From NCBI GenBank assembly GCA_900541025.1, contig UQIL01000008.1, forward strand, positions 12,104 through 76,103: a DNA stretch of 64,000 nt. Reading direction: 5' to 3'. Numbering within the stretch: the first letter of the stretch is position 1; each line of letters starts with the position of its first letter. Positions 51,835 to 61,282 of the stretch are shown piece by piece. The DNA comes from an uncultured Collinsella sp. Lineage in GTDB: Bacteria > Actinomycetota > Coriobacteriia > Coriobacteriales > Coriobacteriaceae. A program made the translations under genes and the position numbers. Under the pieces are notes generated by a model. That model worked only from the letters and a program-made list of their open reading frames with translations. It was not told where the DNA came from and did no database searches.

Positions 51835-53139
51835 CTACTCCCCCGCCACGCTCGCACGCAGCTTGGCGGCGATGGGCTCGGATGCCAGCAGGAACACGAG
51901 CATGACCACGGAGCACGTCAGGCACACAATCCAGGTGCTCGCAAAGGAGCCCGTGGCATCGAACAGCACGCCCGAGACGATGGCACCCACGGTGCCGCCG
52001 ACCATCTCGAGCGAGGTAATGGTACCCGTGACCTTGCCGAGGTCCGCCATGCCAAACTGCTTGGACGCGGCAATAGTAGGCGTGATGGTGCCCATGCACG
52101 TTCCGACGCCAAAGCTCACGGCAGCCACGATGGGACCAAGATCGGTCGCGGGGAAGCACAGCGCCACACAGGCGACAATACACGCAACGGATCCCAGCAC
52201 GTTGCCAAAGCGCAGGCCAAAGCGATCGTAGATGGCGCCGAGCGAAATCTTGGCGATAACGACGGTGACCATATAGGCCGAAAGCACCGTACCGGCCCAC
52301 ATGGGATCGTGGCCGCCCGTGACGATCTTGGCGCCGTTGACGGTAACGCTCGTCATGTTGGTGACCTGGTTGGGCAAGATGGCGCCGTTAACGAGCCCCA
52401 TAAAGAGGAAGGCGACGACAAGCAGCCAAAACGCCGGGCTCTTCTTGATGCGAGACCAGCCAACGCTAACCTCGGGCGCCGTGTGCTCGTCCTTGTCGCC
52501 GGCCGTCGAGACGGACGGATCGCCCGGGTTCTCGCCGAGCGGCTTCAGGCCGATCTCGGAAGGCTTGGTGCGGAAGGAATAGGCCGTGATGGGCAGCGCC
52601 GCCACCATGCAGATAGCCGCGAGCGCCAGGAAGGCGGAACGCCAGCCAACGCTCACGATCAGCGAGCTCACGACGGGAGACAGAATAGCGCCGCCAAAGC
52701 CCGAGCCCGAAAGTGCGATGGAGATGGCAAGGCCTCGCTTGGCCGTAAACCAGTTGGCGGTCACCAGGCTGATAAGCAGACGGGTCGAGGCGACGGCAAA
52801 GCACCCCGAGACGGCAAAGAGCACGTAGACCTGCCAAAGCTCACCCACAAAGCTCATGCCCGCGAGCACCGCCGAGGTGGCGATAACGGTGAGCGAGCCC
52901 AATACGCGGCCACTCACCTTATCGGCAACATGGCCGATAACGAGCGAACCCACGACGCTCACCACGGTGGAGATGGCATTGGAGATGTTGTACTGCGCAA
53001 GGGAAATGCCCAGGTCGCTGACGATCAGCGGCTGGAACAGGCTCATGCAGTTGACGAAAATCGTGTAGCACGTGGCCATGATCACGAAGCCGGAGGTCAC
53101 CACGAGCCAACCGGGGAAGAACTTACGCTGCTGGGACAT
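51835..53139 (-). CDS. MFS transporter (oxalate/formate antiporter-like monocarboxylate carrier)
   Basis: 434 residues with twelve membrane segments. The start FFPGWLVVTSGFVIMATCYT and the loop GSLVIGHVADKVSGR place it in the OxlT/MCT-like branch of the major facilitator superfamily. It has the usual central cytoplasmic loop (about 195-225, acidic). Substrate may be a small organic acid; this is inference from family resemblance. ATG at 53139 follows AAGGAG. Its 3' side carries the three-hairpin block. Confidence 0.88.
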   Translation of the reverse strand: MSQQRKFFPGWLVVTSGFVIMATCYTIFVNCMSLFQPLIVSDLGISLAQYNISNAISTVVSVVGSLVIGHVADKVSGRVLGSLTVIATSAVLAGMSFVGELWQVYVLFAVSGCFAVASTRLLISLVTANWFTAKRGLAISIALSGSGFGGAILSPVVSSLIVSVGWRSAFLALAAICMVAALPITAYSFRTKPSEIGLKPLGENPGDPSVSTAGDKDEHTAPEVSVGWSRIKKSPAFWLLVVAFLFMGLVNGAILPNQVTNMTSVTVNGAKIVTGGHDPMWAGTVLSAYMVTVVIAKISLGAIYDRFGLRFGNVLGSVACIVACVALCFPATDLGPIVAAVSFGVGTCMGTITPTIAASKQFGMADLGKVTGTITSLEMVGGTVGAIVSGVLFDATGSFASTWIVCLTCSVVMLVFLLASEPIAAKLRASVAGE

Positions 53140-53177
53140 ACTGCTCCTTATTTAACAAACGAATAGCCGGCGCCGGG

Positions 53178-53271
53178 CGCCGGTAGTGCCCAAGATTGCC
53201 TTGAAAGACAAGGGCATAGGCCTTACGGCCATGCCCGCAGGCTTGAAAGGCAAGGTTGGATGCTACCGGTG
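53178..53271. repeat. 3'-end structured element with conserved apical hairpin, copy 1
   Basis: Outer stem CCGGTAG (53180-53186) / CTACCGG (53263-53269) overlaps the M20 gene stop. Middle stem TTGCCTT/AAGGCAA and an apical stem GGGCAT-A-GGCC-TTAC-GGCC-ATGCCC (53212-53236) with a bulged A. The same apical form occurs at 61148-61171 beside htpG, with a compensating base change. On the minus-strand RNA the apical loop is GUAA. Confidence 0.75.
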
Positions 53272-54555
53272 GTCGGCGATATAGCCCAAAGCGACGGCGG
53301 TATAAGCCGCAGCACCGAGCGGCAGCTCGGCATCGTTAAAACGTGCCTTGGGATGGTGCTGGGCAAAGTGTTCGTCCGTGTCGGTTACGGCCGCGCCCAC
53401 GGTAAAGTACGCACTCGGAATCTCGCTCGAGATAAGCGCGAAGTCCTCACTCGCCATGGCATGGAAAAGCGGCAAGAAAGCCGCCTTGGGCAGCACTGCG
53501 CCCACATAGCCAAGCGACGCCTGAGTCATATCGCTGTCGAGTACAAGCGGCGGAACATCCGAAAGCGTCTCGATGGTCGCCGGCGTACGATATGTTGTGG
53601 CAACGCCGTTAACGACCTCCGCGATGCGGGTCTTGAGGTGCTCCATGAGCTCAACATCGAAGCCGCGCAGCGTTCCCTCGAGCAGGCAGGTGTCGGGGAT
53701 GACGTTGGCCGCCAAGCCGCCAGCAAACTTACCAACGGTAAGTGCGACTTCCTTGGCCGCCGGCACCTCGCGGGCGATAAGCTCCTGGAGCGCCAGGTGC
53801 ACATGGACGCCGGCCGCGATGGGGTCGATGCAGATCTCGGGGCTCGAGCCATGGCCGCCCTTGCCCTGGAGCGTGATGCGGAAACCGTACACGCCCGAAA
53901 GCGCCGGACTGCCGTAGAGCACCAGGCCAAGCGGCGACTGGCTGTTGACATGCATGGCAAAGGCCGCCTGAGGACGCGGGTTCTGCAGCAGGCCATCGGC
54001 GATGGCAGCGCGTGCCCCTTCAAAGGTCTCCTCGCCCGGCTGGAACAGCAACTTGACGGTAGCGTTGGCCTCCACAAGCTCGGCCTCTCGAGCCTTGAGC
54101 AAACGGGCCGCGCCGAGCAACGCCGTCGCATGCATATCGTGACCGCAAGCATGCATGCAGCCGTTGGTAGAGGCGAAAGGCTCGCCCGACTCTTCGGCAA
54201 CGGGCAGGGCATCCATGTCGCCACGAAGCATGACGACCGTTCCGGCCTGCTCGTCCTTGCACGTGCCATTGCCCTGAGCGGCCGCACCGGCACCGATCAG
54301 GCCAACGACGCAGGAACCGTCGACTAGCGTGGTATGGGGGATGTCCATCTCGTCCAGACGTGCCTGGATATAGGCAGACGTCTGCGGAAGATTGTTACCC
54401 AGCTCGGGCATCTGGTGTAGATCGTGTCGCCATGCAGCGAGCTCGTCTGCAAAAGCCTGAGCTTCTGCGACAAGACCGTCACCGATAGCGGCCTGCGCCG
54501 CCGCGGTGGCCTGGGGCGCTGGTTGCGGTTGAAAATTGGACAGAGCTGATGCCAT
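53263..54555 (-). CDS. M20 family metallo-amidohydrolase (amidase/aminoacylase-like)
   Basis: 430 residues. Zinc-binding blocks are MLRGDMDALPVAEESG, NGCMHACGHDMHATALLGAA and LLFQPGEETFEGARA; the dimerisation domain (about 215-325) has GKGGHGSSPEICIDPI. Family members cleave N-acyl amino acids, hippurate or indole-acyl amino acids. Substrate not determined. ATG at 54555 follows GGAGGG; the longer reading to 54633 crosses the promoter. It ends on the 3'-end element at 53178-53271. Confidence 0.92.
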   Translation of the reverse strand: MASALSNFQPQPAPQATAAAQAAIGDGLVAEAQAFADELAAWRHDLHQMPELGNNLPQTSAYIQARLDEMDIPHTTLVDGSCVVGLIGAGAAAQGNGTCKDEQAGTVVMLRGDMDALPVAEESGEPFASTNGCMHACGHDMHATALLGAARLLKAREAELVEANATVKLLFQPGEETFEGARAAIADGLLQNPRPQAAFAMHVNSQSPLGLVLYGSPALSGVYGFRITLQGKGGHGSSPEICIDPIAAGVHVHLALQELIAREVPAAKEVALTVGKFAGGLAANVIPDTCLLEGTLRGFDVELMEHLKTRIAEVVNGVATTYRTPATIETLSDVPPLVLDSDMTQASLGYVGAVLPKAAFLPLFHAMASEDFALISSEIPSAYFTVGAAVTDTDEHFAQHHPKARFNDAELPLGAAAYTAVALGYIADHR

Positions 54556-54585
54556 AGAAGCCCTCCAGTAACGTTTTTGCAGCAC

Positions 54586-54607
54586 GCACTTTGATAGCGT
54601 AAAGTGC
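54586..54607. promoter_or_regulatory. Dyad upstream of the M20 gene
   Basis: GCACTTT (54586-54592) / AAAGTGC (54601-54607) with an eight-base centre, 31 bases before the M20 start. A possible operator; no -10 was chosen with confidence. Confidence 0.4.
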
Positions 54608-54639
54608 AAGGTACAACTGTAAGGGCATGACATAAAAAA

Positions 54640-54658
54640 GCCGCCCTGGGAGGGCGGC
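54640..54658 (-). terminator. Terminator of the DMT permease gene
   Basis: GCCGCCCT / AGGGCGGC with a three-base loop; on the minus strand it is followed by TTTTTTATG. It is 12 bases past the stop at 54671. Confidence 0.92.
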
Positions 54659-54670
54659 GCAACAAGTTGT

Positions 54671-55654
54671 TTACAATTGCGGGTGTGATTTTCGGCGCAA
54701 GAAATCGAAATGCGTCTCGCTCAAGATAATCGAAAGAAAGATGAGCGCGAAGCCGGCGAGCAGGCGCGAGGTGAGCGCCTCCCCCATCAGCAGCACCGAG
54801 AACAGCACGCCCGAAGGCGACTCCATCGAAAGGAGCAGTGAGCCCGTCGAGGCCGAGACGTGCGCCAAGCCGACGTTTTGGATGAGCAGAGCCGCGCATG
54901 TGCAACCAACCGAGAGAAACGCCATCGCGCTGATAAAGCTCGGCGTCCACACGGACAGAGGCGCTTGGGTCTCGAATAGCAGCGACGTTGCCAGGCTCAG
55001 CACGCCGTTGCCCACAAACATCCAAAACGTGATGACGTTGATGTCCATTTTGCGACCGTACTTGGCAGTCACCGCCATCTGGATGGCGAAAAAGACCGCA
55101 CCCGCCAGCGTAATGACATCACCGATGTTGAATTCAACGCTATCGAGCGCCACCAAGCCAATGCCCGCCAAGCACAGCAGCGCCGCGCCCAGGTTATAGC
55201 GGGTGAGTTTTTCGCCGCTCAGAAAATAGCTCGCGAACGGCACAACGATGCAATACGTGCCCGTCAAAAAAGCATTCTTGCCCGCCGTGGTGTGCGCCAG
55301 ACCGACTGTCTGCAGGGCGTAGGCGGCCCACATAAGTGCGCCCATGCCAAGTCCGACGATAAGGTTGCGGGCGTTGAGGTGCGCGATGATGCGCTTGTGG
55401 AAGATGAAAAACATGACCAACGCCGCAGGCAGAAAGCGCACGTAGAGCAGTTCGAACACCGGAATGGTGTCGAGCGCGTCCTTCATGGTCGTAAAGGAGT
55501 AGCCCCAGACGACTGCCACCGAAAGCAGCAGGTCTTTCCAGAACAGCGGCGAGCGAGCGCCGGCGCCGCGGGAGGTGCCGCCCGCGCCCAGGTCCTCGCG
55601 AGCAACAGGGCTATCGGGCATCATTTCGATATTGTCAGTGGCATGCTGGGCCAT
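54671..55654 (-). CDS. DMT superfamily permease (EamA family)
   Basis: 327 residues with ten membrane segments in two EamA repeats (about 40-170 and 180-315). Family signatures include AVVWGYSFTTMKDAL, ALQTVGLAHTTAGKNAFLTG and SMESPSGVLFSVLLMGE. It probably exports or imports a small metabolite such as an amino acid; not resolved further. ATG at 55654 follows GAGGAT. A hydrophilic leader of about 35 residues precedes the first span. Confidence 0.9.
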   Translation of the reverse strand: MAQHATDNIEMMPDSPVAREDLGAGGTSRGAGARSPLFWKDLLLSVAVVWGYSFTTMKDALDTIPVFELLYVRFLPAALVMFFIFHKRIIAHLNARNLIVGLGMGALMWAAYALQTVGLAHTTAGKNAFLTGTYCIVVPFASYFLSGEKLTRYNLGAALLCLAGIGLVALDSVEFNIGDVITLAGAVFFAIQMAVTAKYGRKMDINVITFWMFVGNGVLSLATSLLFETQAPLSVWTPSFISAMAFLSVGCTCAALLIQNVGLAHVSASTGSLLLSMESPSGVLFSVLLMGEALTSRLLAGFALIFLSIILSETHFDFLRRKSHPQL

Positions 55655-55855
55655 AGGGCATCCTCGCGCTCAATCTGGGCGTGGTGTCCGCACGCGCATG
55701 GCTGCGTGCCGCCTCATGGTCAAATAAAAGCAGGGCGCACCGGACCCCCGGCACGCCCCGCTACTGTAGCAACAACCAAGCAGCCCGTGCAATTCACTAC
55801 GCTAAAGCATCGGGTTGGAAGATCTCGATGTTCCGACGGCGTTTACGTTGCTGAA

Positions 55856-58045
55856 CTAAATCAATTTGGTTGACTCCAGTTTTTCGATGATCCAGTCGTT
55901 GGCTTTGATGACCGGGCGGCGGAAGACGACGCCCAGTGCCAGCGACGGAATCAGATAGCTCGCCAGAATGCCTAGCTCAATCCAGTACTCCATGTGGTAC
56001 GCACCGGCCATGGCGGCATGCATGGCGTTGATGCCGTGGGTGAACGGCAGGAACGGATAGATCGCCTGGAACACGGGGCCGGTCATCTCGATGGGGAACG
56101 TGCCGCCCGAACCGCCGACCTGCATGACCAGCAGCACGACGGCGAGCGCCTTGCCGATATCGCCAAACGAAACCGTAAGCGTGTAGACGATATTGGAGAA
56201 CACGAGACTCGCGACCCAGCCCGCCAGCACAAACTGCAGCGGGTCGTCGCACTGGATGCCAAAGAACAGGATGTCGCCCGCACACACGAGCGTTGCCTGC
56301 AGCAGGGCCAGACCGCCAAAGAACAGGTAGCGGCCCAGGTAGATCTCGTGCAGGCGCACGGGGATGAGCTCGTTGATAAGCTCATCGTCAACCGAGACCT
56401 TCATCATGGCCGCCAGCACGATCGAGCCGACCCAGAGCGACAGAATCGTGTAGAACGGCGCCATGGCCGAGCCGTAGTTGCGGATCGGATAGACCGGCTT
56501 GCGATCGAGCGCGACGGGGCCGGAAAGCGACACGGCCAGACCCTCGGGATCGTTGCCAATCATCGTCTTGATCGTGGCGAGGTCATCCGACATCAAGGCG
56601 CCGTCGAGCTCGTCCTTAAACGCACTGATCTTGTCCGACGCCTCGCCCAGCTGATTAGAAGCCTTGTTGACCAGCTTTGCAGCCTTGGAGAGGCCCTTTG
56701 CCAGCGAACCGGATGCGTCGGTCAGGCCGCCTACGGCGCTATCCAGGTCGCCCGAGATGCCATCAAGCGAGTCCAGAATGCCCGAAACCGTCTTCTTGAG
56801 CTCCTTGGCCTTAACCGAGAACGTGGAATCGTAATCGGATTTGGCACCCGCGATGCCGGCCTTGGCATCAGCGATGGCCTGATCGACCTCGGCACGCGAG
56901 TTGTTGACCTCGGCCATGCTATCGGAGAGAGACTTCGCGGTAGCCGCCAGATCCTTGGCATTGTTGCGGTACTCAACGGCGATTCTGCCCAGCGACGTCG
57001 CGGCGGACTTGAGGCCGTCCTTCAAATTCTCATCGCTCACCTGGTCGGCAAGGCTGCGGAGCTGATCGGCCATCGCATCGATATCCTTGGCGCGCGCATT
57101 GAGGGCCGCAGCGGCATCGTTGAGTTGGGACACCGTAAGGTCGACATGCTGGTTTGCGGTGTCGAACGCCTTCGCGAGCTCGGCAGACACATTGTCGAAC
57201 GAACCAGCACTTCCATCGATTGCGGCATCGATGGCATCGTTTGCCGCCTTAAGCGCTTCTTTGGAATCATCGATACCGCTTTTGGCATGTTCCATGAGCT
57301 GCTTTGTCGACTCATCGACGGCACCGGTCTGCTTGAGCATGCCGCTCGCCGACGTCAGCGAATCGGACGTGGAGCTCAAAATGCCCGCCAGCGACGAAGC
57401 ATTTGCCTGAACGTCTCGCAGGTCCTCAATCGAATCGCCGAGCGTCGAGGACAGGTTAGCGATAAAGTTGCTGACCTGGTCGGTGCTCATGTAATCGATC
57501 AGGCTGGACACCGTCTTAAGACCGATGCTCGTAATGGTCTCGGTAAAAGTTTCGTTAACCTGGCTCTGGACGGCGCTCGAACCCTTCTCGGTCACGATCT
57601 GCGCAATGGCGTTGGCCTTCTGATTCTCGTAGAACTCGATATCGGCATGCTTCACGTCGGTCGAGAAAAGCGTCATCATGTCAGCGCTAAACGTTTTGGG
57701 GATAACGACGGCAGCATAGTACGCGCCCGACTTAACGCCCTCGATAGCCTTTTCGCGATTGTTGAGCACAACCCAATCGAAGCTCTCGTTGCCGCGTAGG
57801 GTGGCGGTCACGTTTTCGCCCACGTTAACCTCGACGGGGATCAAATCGCTCTCGTAACCCTCATCGGTGTTGACCACGGCGATCTTAAGATTGCCGGTGT
57901 TGCCGTACGGATCCCAGCTGCCGGCGATGTTAAACCACGCGTACAGACACGGTACGATAATGAGGCCCATCACGACAACCAAGCCGATCACGGAGCGAGA
58001 CACGTTTTGGACATCGCGCTTAAACAGATGCAGGATGTTCTTCAT
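55856..58045 (-). CDS. YhgE/Pip family membrane protein (ABC-2-type)
   Basis: 729 residues. One N-terminal membrane span with the family signature IIVPCLYAWFNIAGSWDPYG, then a long external region (about 45-520), largely coiled coil (repeated SLADQVSDENL-like heptads), then about six C-terminal spans. The YhgE/Pip group includes phage infection protein and relatives involved in toxin or ESX-type secretion. Its ATG directly follows the stop of the neighbouring family member (TAAATG), so they are translationally coupled and may form a heterodimer. Confidence 0.88.
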   Translation of the reverse strand: MKNILHLFKRDVQNVSRSVIGLVVVMGLIIVPCLYAWFNIAGSWDPYGNTGNLKIAVVNTDEGYESDLIPVEVNVGENVTATLRGNESFDWVVLNNREKAIEGVKSGAYYAAVVIPKTFSADMMTLFSTDVKHADIEFYENQKANAIAQIVTEKGSSAVQSQVNETFTETITSIGLKTVSSLIDYMSTDQVSNFIANLSSTLGDSIEDLRDVQANASSLAGILSSTSDSLTSASGMLKQTGAVDESTKQLMEHAKSGIDDSKEALKAANDAIDAAIDGSAGSFDNVSAELAKAFDTANQHVDLTVSQLNDAAAALNARAKDIDAMADQLRSLADQVSDENLKDGLKSAATSLGRIAVEYRNNAKDLAATAKSLSDSMAEVNNSRAEVDQAIADAKAGIAGAKSDYDSTFSVKAKELKKTVSGILDSLDGISGDLDSAVGGLTDASGSLAKGLSKAAKLVNKASNQLGEASDKISAFKDELDGALMSDDLATIKTMIGNDPEGLAVSLSGPVALDRKPVYPIRNYGSAMAPFYTILSLWVGSIVLAAMMKVSVDDELINELIPVRLHEIYLGRYLFFGGLALLQATLVCAGDILFFGIQCDDPLQFVLAGWVASLVFSNIVYTLTVSFGDIGKALAVVLLVMQVGGSGGTFPIEMTGPVFQAIYPFLPFTHGINAMHAAMAGAYHMEYWIELGILASYLIPSLALGVVFRRPVIKANDWIIEKLESTKLI

Positions 58046-60862
58046 TTATGCCTCACCTCCTTTGGAGTGCTTGCCAAGCGCGGTGGTATCTCCATCATTT
58101 GTGGCTGTGCTGTCGCTGCCCTGAGATTTATGGTGCGAGCCGATATGCGGCAAGCGGCCCGTGGACTGATCGCCGCCCTTGGCACCACGCTCGCTGGCGT
58201 TGAGGCCAAACATGTGGCGGGCGGCAGGAATGGCGGCCGTGTGTTCGCGCATCTCGCGACGCAGGTCCTCATCCGAAAGCGCCGAGATGCGCATCTGGGT
58301 ATTGAGGCTCGCTCGGATATATTCGATATTGATAAGCCAGCCGCAGATGGCAATAACCGAGATGATCCAAATGACAAGCAGGATGATCTTGCCGTTATTG
58401 TCGATATCGAGAACCGTCGACAGGACAAAGAGCAGGACCTGAACGCCCACCACGGCGGCAAAACCGCCCTTGATGTAGTACGGGTAGCGATGTTCAAAGG
58501 CGACCGCATGATCGAGCAGTTCGCGACGGTACGAATCGGAATCGAGCATGACGCGCATGGCCGTGCGCAGCGAGTAGCGCTGGCGCGGCAGGTCGTTGGA
58601 CTCGCAAATCATCATACCGGTCGTGGAGAGCTGTTTATCAAAGAGCAGGTTAAGGTTGAGCAGCAGCGGACGCAGCTGCAGGCCGATAAAGAGCGCCACG
58701 ATCAAGAACACGCCCAGAATGCACAGGTTAAACAGGTAGTTGAACGAATACATGCCGCCGACCGTCTCGCGCAGCAGATTGATGCCGTAGGTAAAGGGCA
58801 GCAGCGGGTGCAGCCACTGGAAGAAGCCGGGCATCATCTCGATGGGGTACATGCCCGACGAACCCGGGATCTGCACGATGACGAGAATGACGCCGATAGC
58901 CTTGCCGATATGCTTAAACGTGGTGGACAGCGCATAGATGATATTGACGTAGGTGAACGAAATGGCGATGCCGCCCAGCACGAACAGCAGCGGGCTGACG
59001 CACTGCACGCCAATCACCAGATCGCCTACCGTAACGATGATGGCCTGCAACGCGCCCAGGATCACCATGAGCAACCAGCGGCCAAAGTAGCCTTGGCGCG
59101 CCGTAAAGCTGCCAACACCTTCACGGTCGACCTCGAGCTTGTAAATGGCGATGAGCACATAGCCGCCCACCCAAAGCGCCAGATTGGTGTAGAAGGGAGC
59201 GATGCCCGAGCCAAAGCTCTTGACCGGATAGATTGACTTGGACGTCAACTCAACCGGAGACGCCATGAAATCTGCCACGTCATTGACATCGACGCCCATC
59301 AGATCGGCCAGCTCGCCCATGGACTCGGAGGTCTGCAGCGCCGCGATGTCATTGGCGGCGGTTGCAAGCTTGTCCTGGACCTTGGCAAGCGAGGAATCGG
59401 TCTGGGACAGCGTGGTCTTGGCCTGGCCGAGCGTAGCGCTAAGCTGCGCCAACGTGGCGCGCGCATTTGCAAGTGTAGGTGTCATACCCGAGACGATACC
59501 GGTCAGGTCGCCCGAAACGGCAGCAAAAGAGTCGAGCGCGCTCGAGGCCTTCGGCAGCGCGTTTTGGCCCAAGTCCGTCTGGGCTTGGCCAAGGTTGGTC
59601 GCACCGGTATGAATTGCGTTATTGATAGCGTCACTGGCACCCGAAACAGCCGCTGCGTCATTCGCCATGGCGCTCGACTGCGCGGACAGACCGTCCTTGA
59701 TGCTCTGAAGCTTTTCATTCTGCTCTCGAAGCAAATCGATGGTCGATACAATGCGCGCGTCAATTTCCTCGGAACCTGTCGACGTGTCATTGGCGAGAAT
59801 CTCTAAGTGCCCGATAACGGCCTTATTGTGGTCGATCGTCGCTTGGAGAGACTCGAGCGAGTTGTCGATACGGGTGGTCGTAGATGTGACCGTGCCCGTC
59901 AGCTTGCCGATGGCAGCGTTCGCAGAGGCTGACGTCTTGGTGAGCGCAAGGCTGCCTTCCGAGAGCGCCTTGGAGAGCGAGGCGACAGAGTTGCCCGCCG
60001 TGGCGCGAGCCTCGCCCAGCAGGTCATTGCCCTGGGAGATCGCCTGCGTCAGCGACGGCGCCTGACCCTGCAGACCGGCAAGTGCCGCATCTGCCGAGGC
60101 AATGGAACCACTCGTCTTATCGATGGCGGCATTCATGTCGCCAATCGAATCACGCACTTCGCCCAACGTATCGGAAGCCTCTGATACCGAACCGGCCAAC
60201 GAATCCTGAGTCTGGGTTGCCTTGTCCTTTAAATCGACTCCGGCATCCTTGGCAATACTGGCAACGGTCTCGCCCACCGTGGAGACAAATTCCGAGTTGA
60301 TCTGCTCCTCGATGGTGTTTGCACCGGTGTCGGTAACCTTGGGCGCAATAGCGCTCTTCTTCTCATTGACGTAGTACGTAAGCTTGGGCTGATGGTAGTT
60401 GCCGTCGAGCATCGAAACCAGGTTATCCGAGAAGTTCTTGGGGACTACGATGGCCGCATAGTACTCACCGCTCTCGACGCCCTCTTTGGCATCGGCCGCA
60501 GAATCGACGAAGGTCCAGCCCAGCTGATCGTTCTCCTTGAGCTGATCGACGACCTGATCGCCCGCGTTGAGCTCGCCCACCAGGTCGTTTTGGGTGCCCC
60601 GATCGTTGTTGGCGATGGCAATCTTGATGCCCTGGGTGTTTCCGTACGGATCCCAGTTGGCCACGATGTTGTACCAGGCATACAGCGAGGGAATAACACA
60701 CACGCCGAGGGTAACCACCAAGGCGACGGGGTTCACGAGCAATCGCTTGATGTCACGTTTAAAGATCGCAAAGGAGACCTTTGCGTTGGATAGTTTGCTG
60801 CCGAGACTCACGCTTGGACCATCCATCCTGTCGTTGAATCGAATCGTACTATCGACAACCAT
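58046..60862 (-). CDS. YhgE/Pip family membrane protein with extra C-terminal membrane domain
   Basis: Up to 938 residues. The same plan as its partner: span with VCVIPSLYAWYNIVANWDPYG, external coiled-coil region (about 75-560), C-terminal ABC-2-type spans. About 150 further residues carry two more membrane helices (about 815-865) and a polar tail ending HSKGGEA. Start uncertain: ATG at 60862 has no good ribosome site; ATG at 60826 (MDGPSVSLG) is equally possible. No ATPase gene is adjacent. Confidence 0.85.
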   Translation of the reverse strand: MVVDSTIRFNDRMDGPSVSLGSKLSNAKVSFAIFKRDIKRLLVNPVALVVTLGVCVIPSLYAWYNIVANWDPYGNTQGIKIAIANNDRGTQNDLVGELNAGDQVVDQLKENDQLGWTFVDSAADAKEGVESGEYYAAIVVPKNFSDNLVSMLDGNYHQPKLTYYVNEKKSAIAPKVTDTGANTIEEQINSEFVSTVGETVASIAKDAGVDLKDKATQTQDSLAGSVSEASDTLGEVRDSIGDMNAAIDKTSGSIASADAALAGLQGQAPSLTQAISQGNDLLGEARATAGNSVASLSKALSEGSLALTKTSASANAAIGKLTGTVTSTTTRIDNSLESLQATIDHNKAVIGHLEILANDTSTGSEEIDARIVSTIDLLREQNEKLQSIKDGLSAQSSAMANDAAAVSGASDAINNAIHTGATNLGQAQTDLGQNALPKASSALDSFAAVSGDLTGIVSGMTPTLANARATLAQLSATLGQAKTTLSQTDSSLAKVQDKLATAANDIAALQTSESMGELADLMGVDVNDVADFMASPVELTSKSIYPVKSFGSGIAPFYTNLALWVGGYVLIAIYKLEVDREGVGSFTARQGYFGRWLLMVILGALQAIIVTVGDLVIGVQCVSPLLFVLGGIAISFTYVNIIYALSTTFKHIGKAIGVILVIVQIPGSSGMYPIEMMPGFFQWLHPLLPFTYGINLLRETVGGMYSFNYLFNLCILGVFLIVALFIGLQLRPLLLNLNLLFDKQLSTTGMMICESNDLPRQRYSLRTAMRVMLDSDSYRRELLDHAVAFEHRYPYYIKGGFAAVVGVQVLLFVLSTVLDIDNNGKIILLVIWIISVIAICGWLINIEYIRASLNTQMRISALSDEDLRREMREHTAAIPAARHMFGLNASERGAKGGDQSTGRLPHIGSHHKSQGSDSTATNDGDTTALGKHSKGGEA

Positions 60863-61111
60863 TGTAGTAGGCGCTTTAACGTCTCAAAGCACAATGGTAT
60901 TGAGTTTTGCGGGTAGCAATATACTACGAAGATGAGTTAGCGTACAGTTGTACAGTATCTTTAATTTCAGCAGGTCACAAAACCACAACCCGCACAAATT
61001 AGCAATTCAAATAGTCATCGGTGACGTTCTTAAACGACTAGTCAAACAAAAACGTGCCCAACGACTAGTTTGGACCACGGTAACGTCGATGTTTTAGCAA
61101 TGCCAGCGAGC
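60863..61111. other. Non-coding stretch upstream of the YhgE/Pip pair
   Basis: No gene seen. It should hold the promoter of the pair. Visible items are a TACAGT direct repeat inside GTACAGTTGTACAGT (60942-60956), which looks like a TetR-type half-site arrangement, and the direct repeat AACGACTAGT at 61033-61042 and 61060-61069 (27 bp apart). Local AT content is higher than in the genes. Confidence 0.45.
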
Positions 61112-61207
61112 GGGCGCCAGAGCGAACAAATTGGCATGAAAAGAGGACGGCATAGACCTTCTGGTCATGCCGTCCTCTTTGAATGACAAGTTGTCGCTCT
61201 GGCGCCC
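61112..61207. repeat. 3'-end structured element with conserved apical hairpin, copy 2
   Basis: Outer stem GGGCGCCAGAGCGA (61112-61125) / TCGCTCTGGCGCCC (61194-61207); inner stem AAAGAGGACGGCAT (61140-61153), bulged A, GACC-TTCT-GGTC, then ATGCCGTCCTCTTT (61167-61180). CAAATTG/CAAGTTG and GAA elements flank the inner stem, as in copy 1. It lies 76 bases beyond the htpG stop. Confidence 0.85.
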
Positions 61208-61282
61208 GCGCAGCGTCGACTGGTCCGCCGTTCGCTAGAACGGCGGAACCAATAGGTTTGGTAAAACCGCGTAACGACCCAA

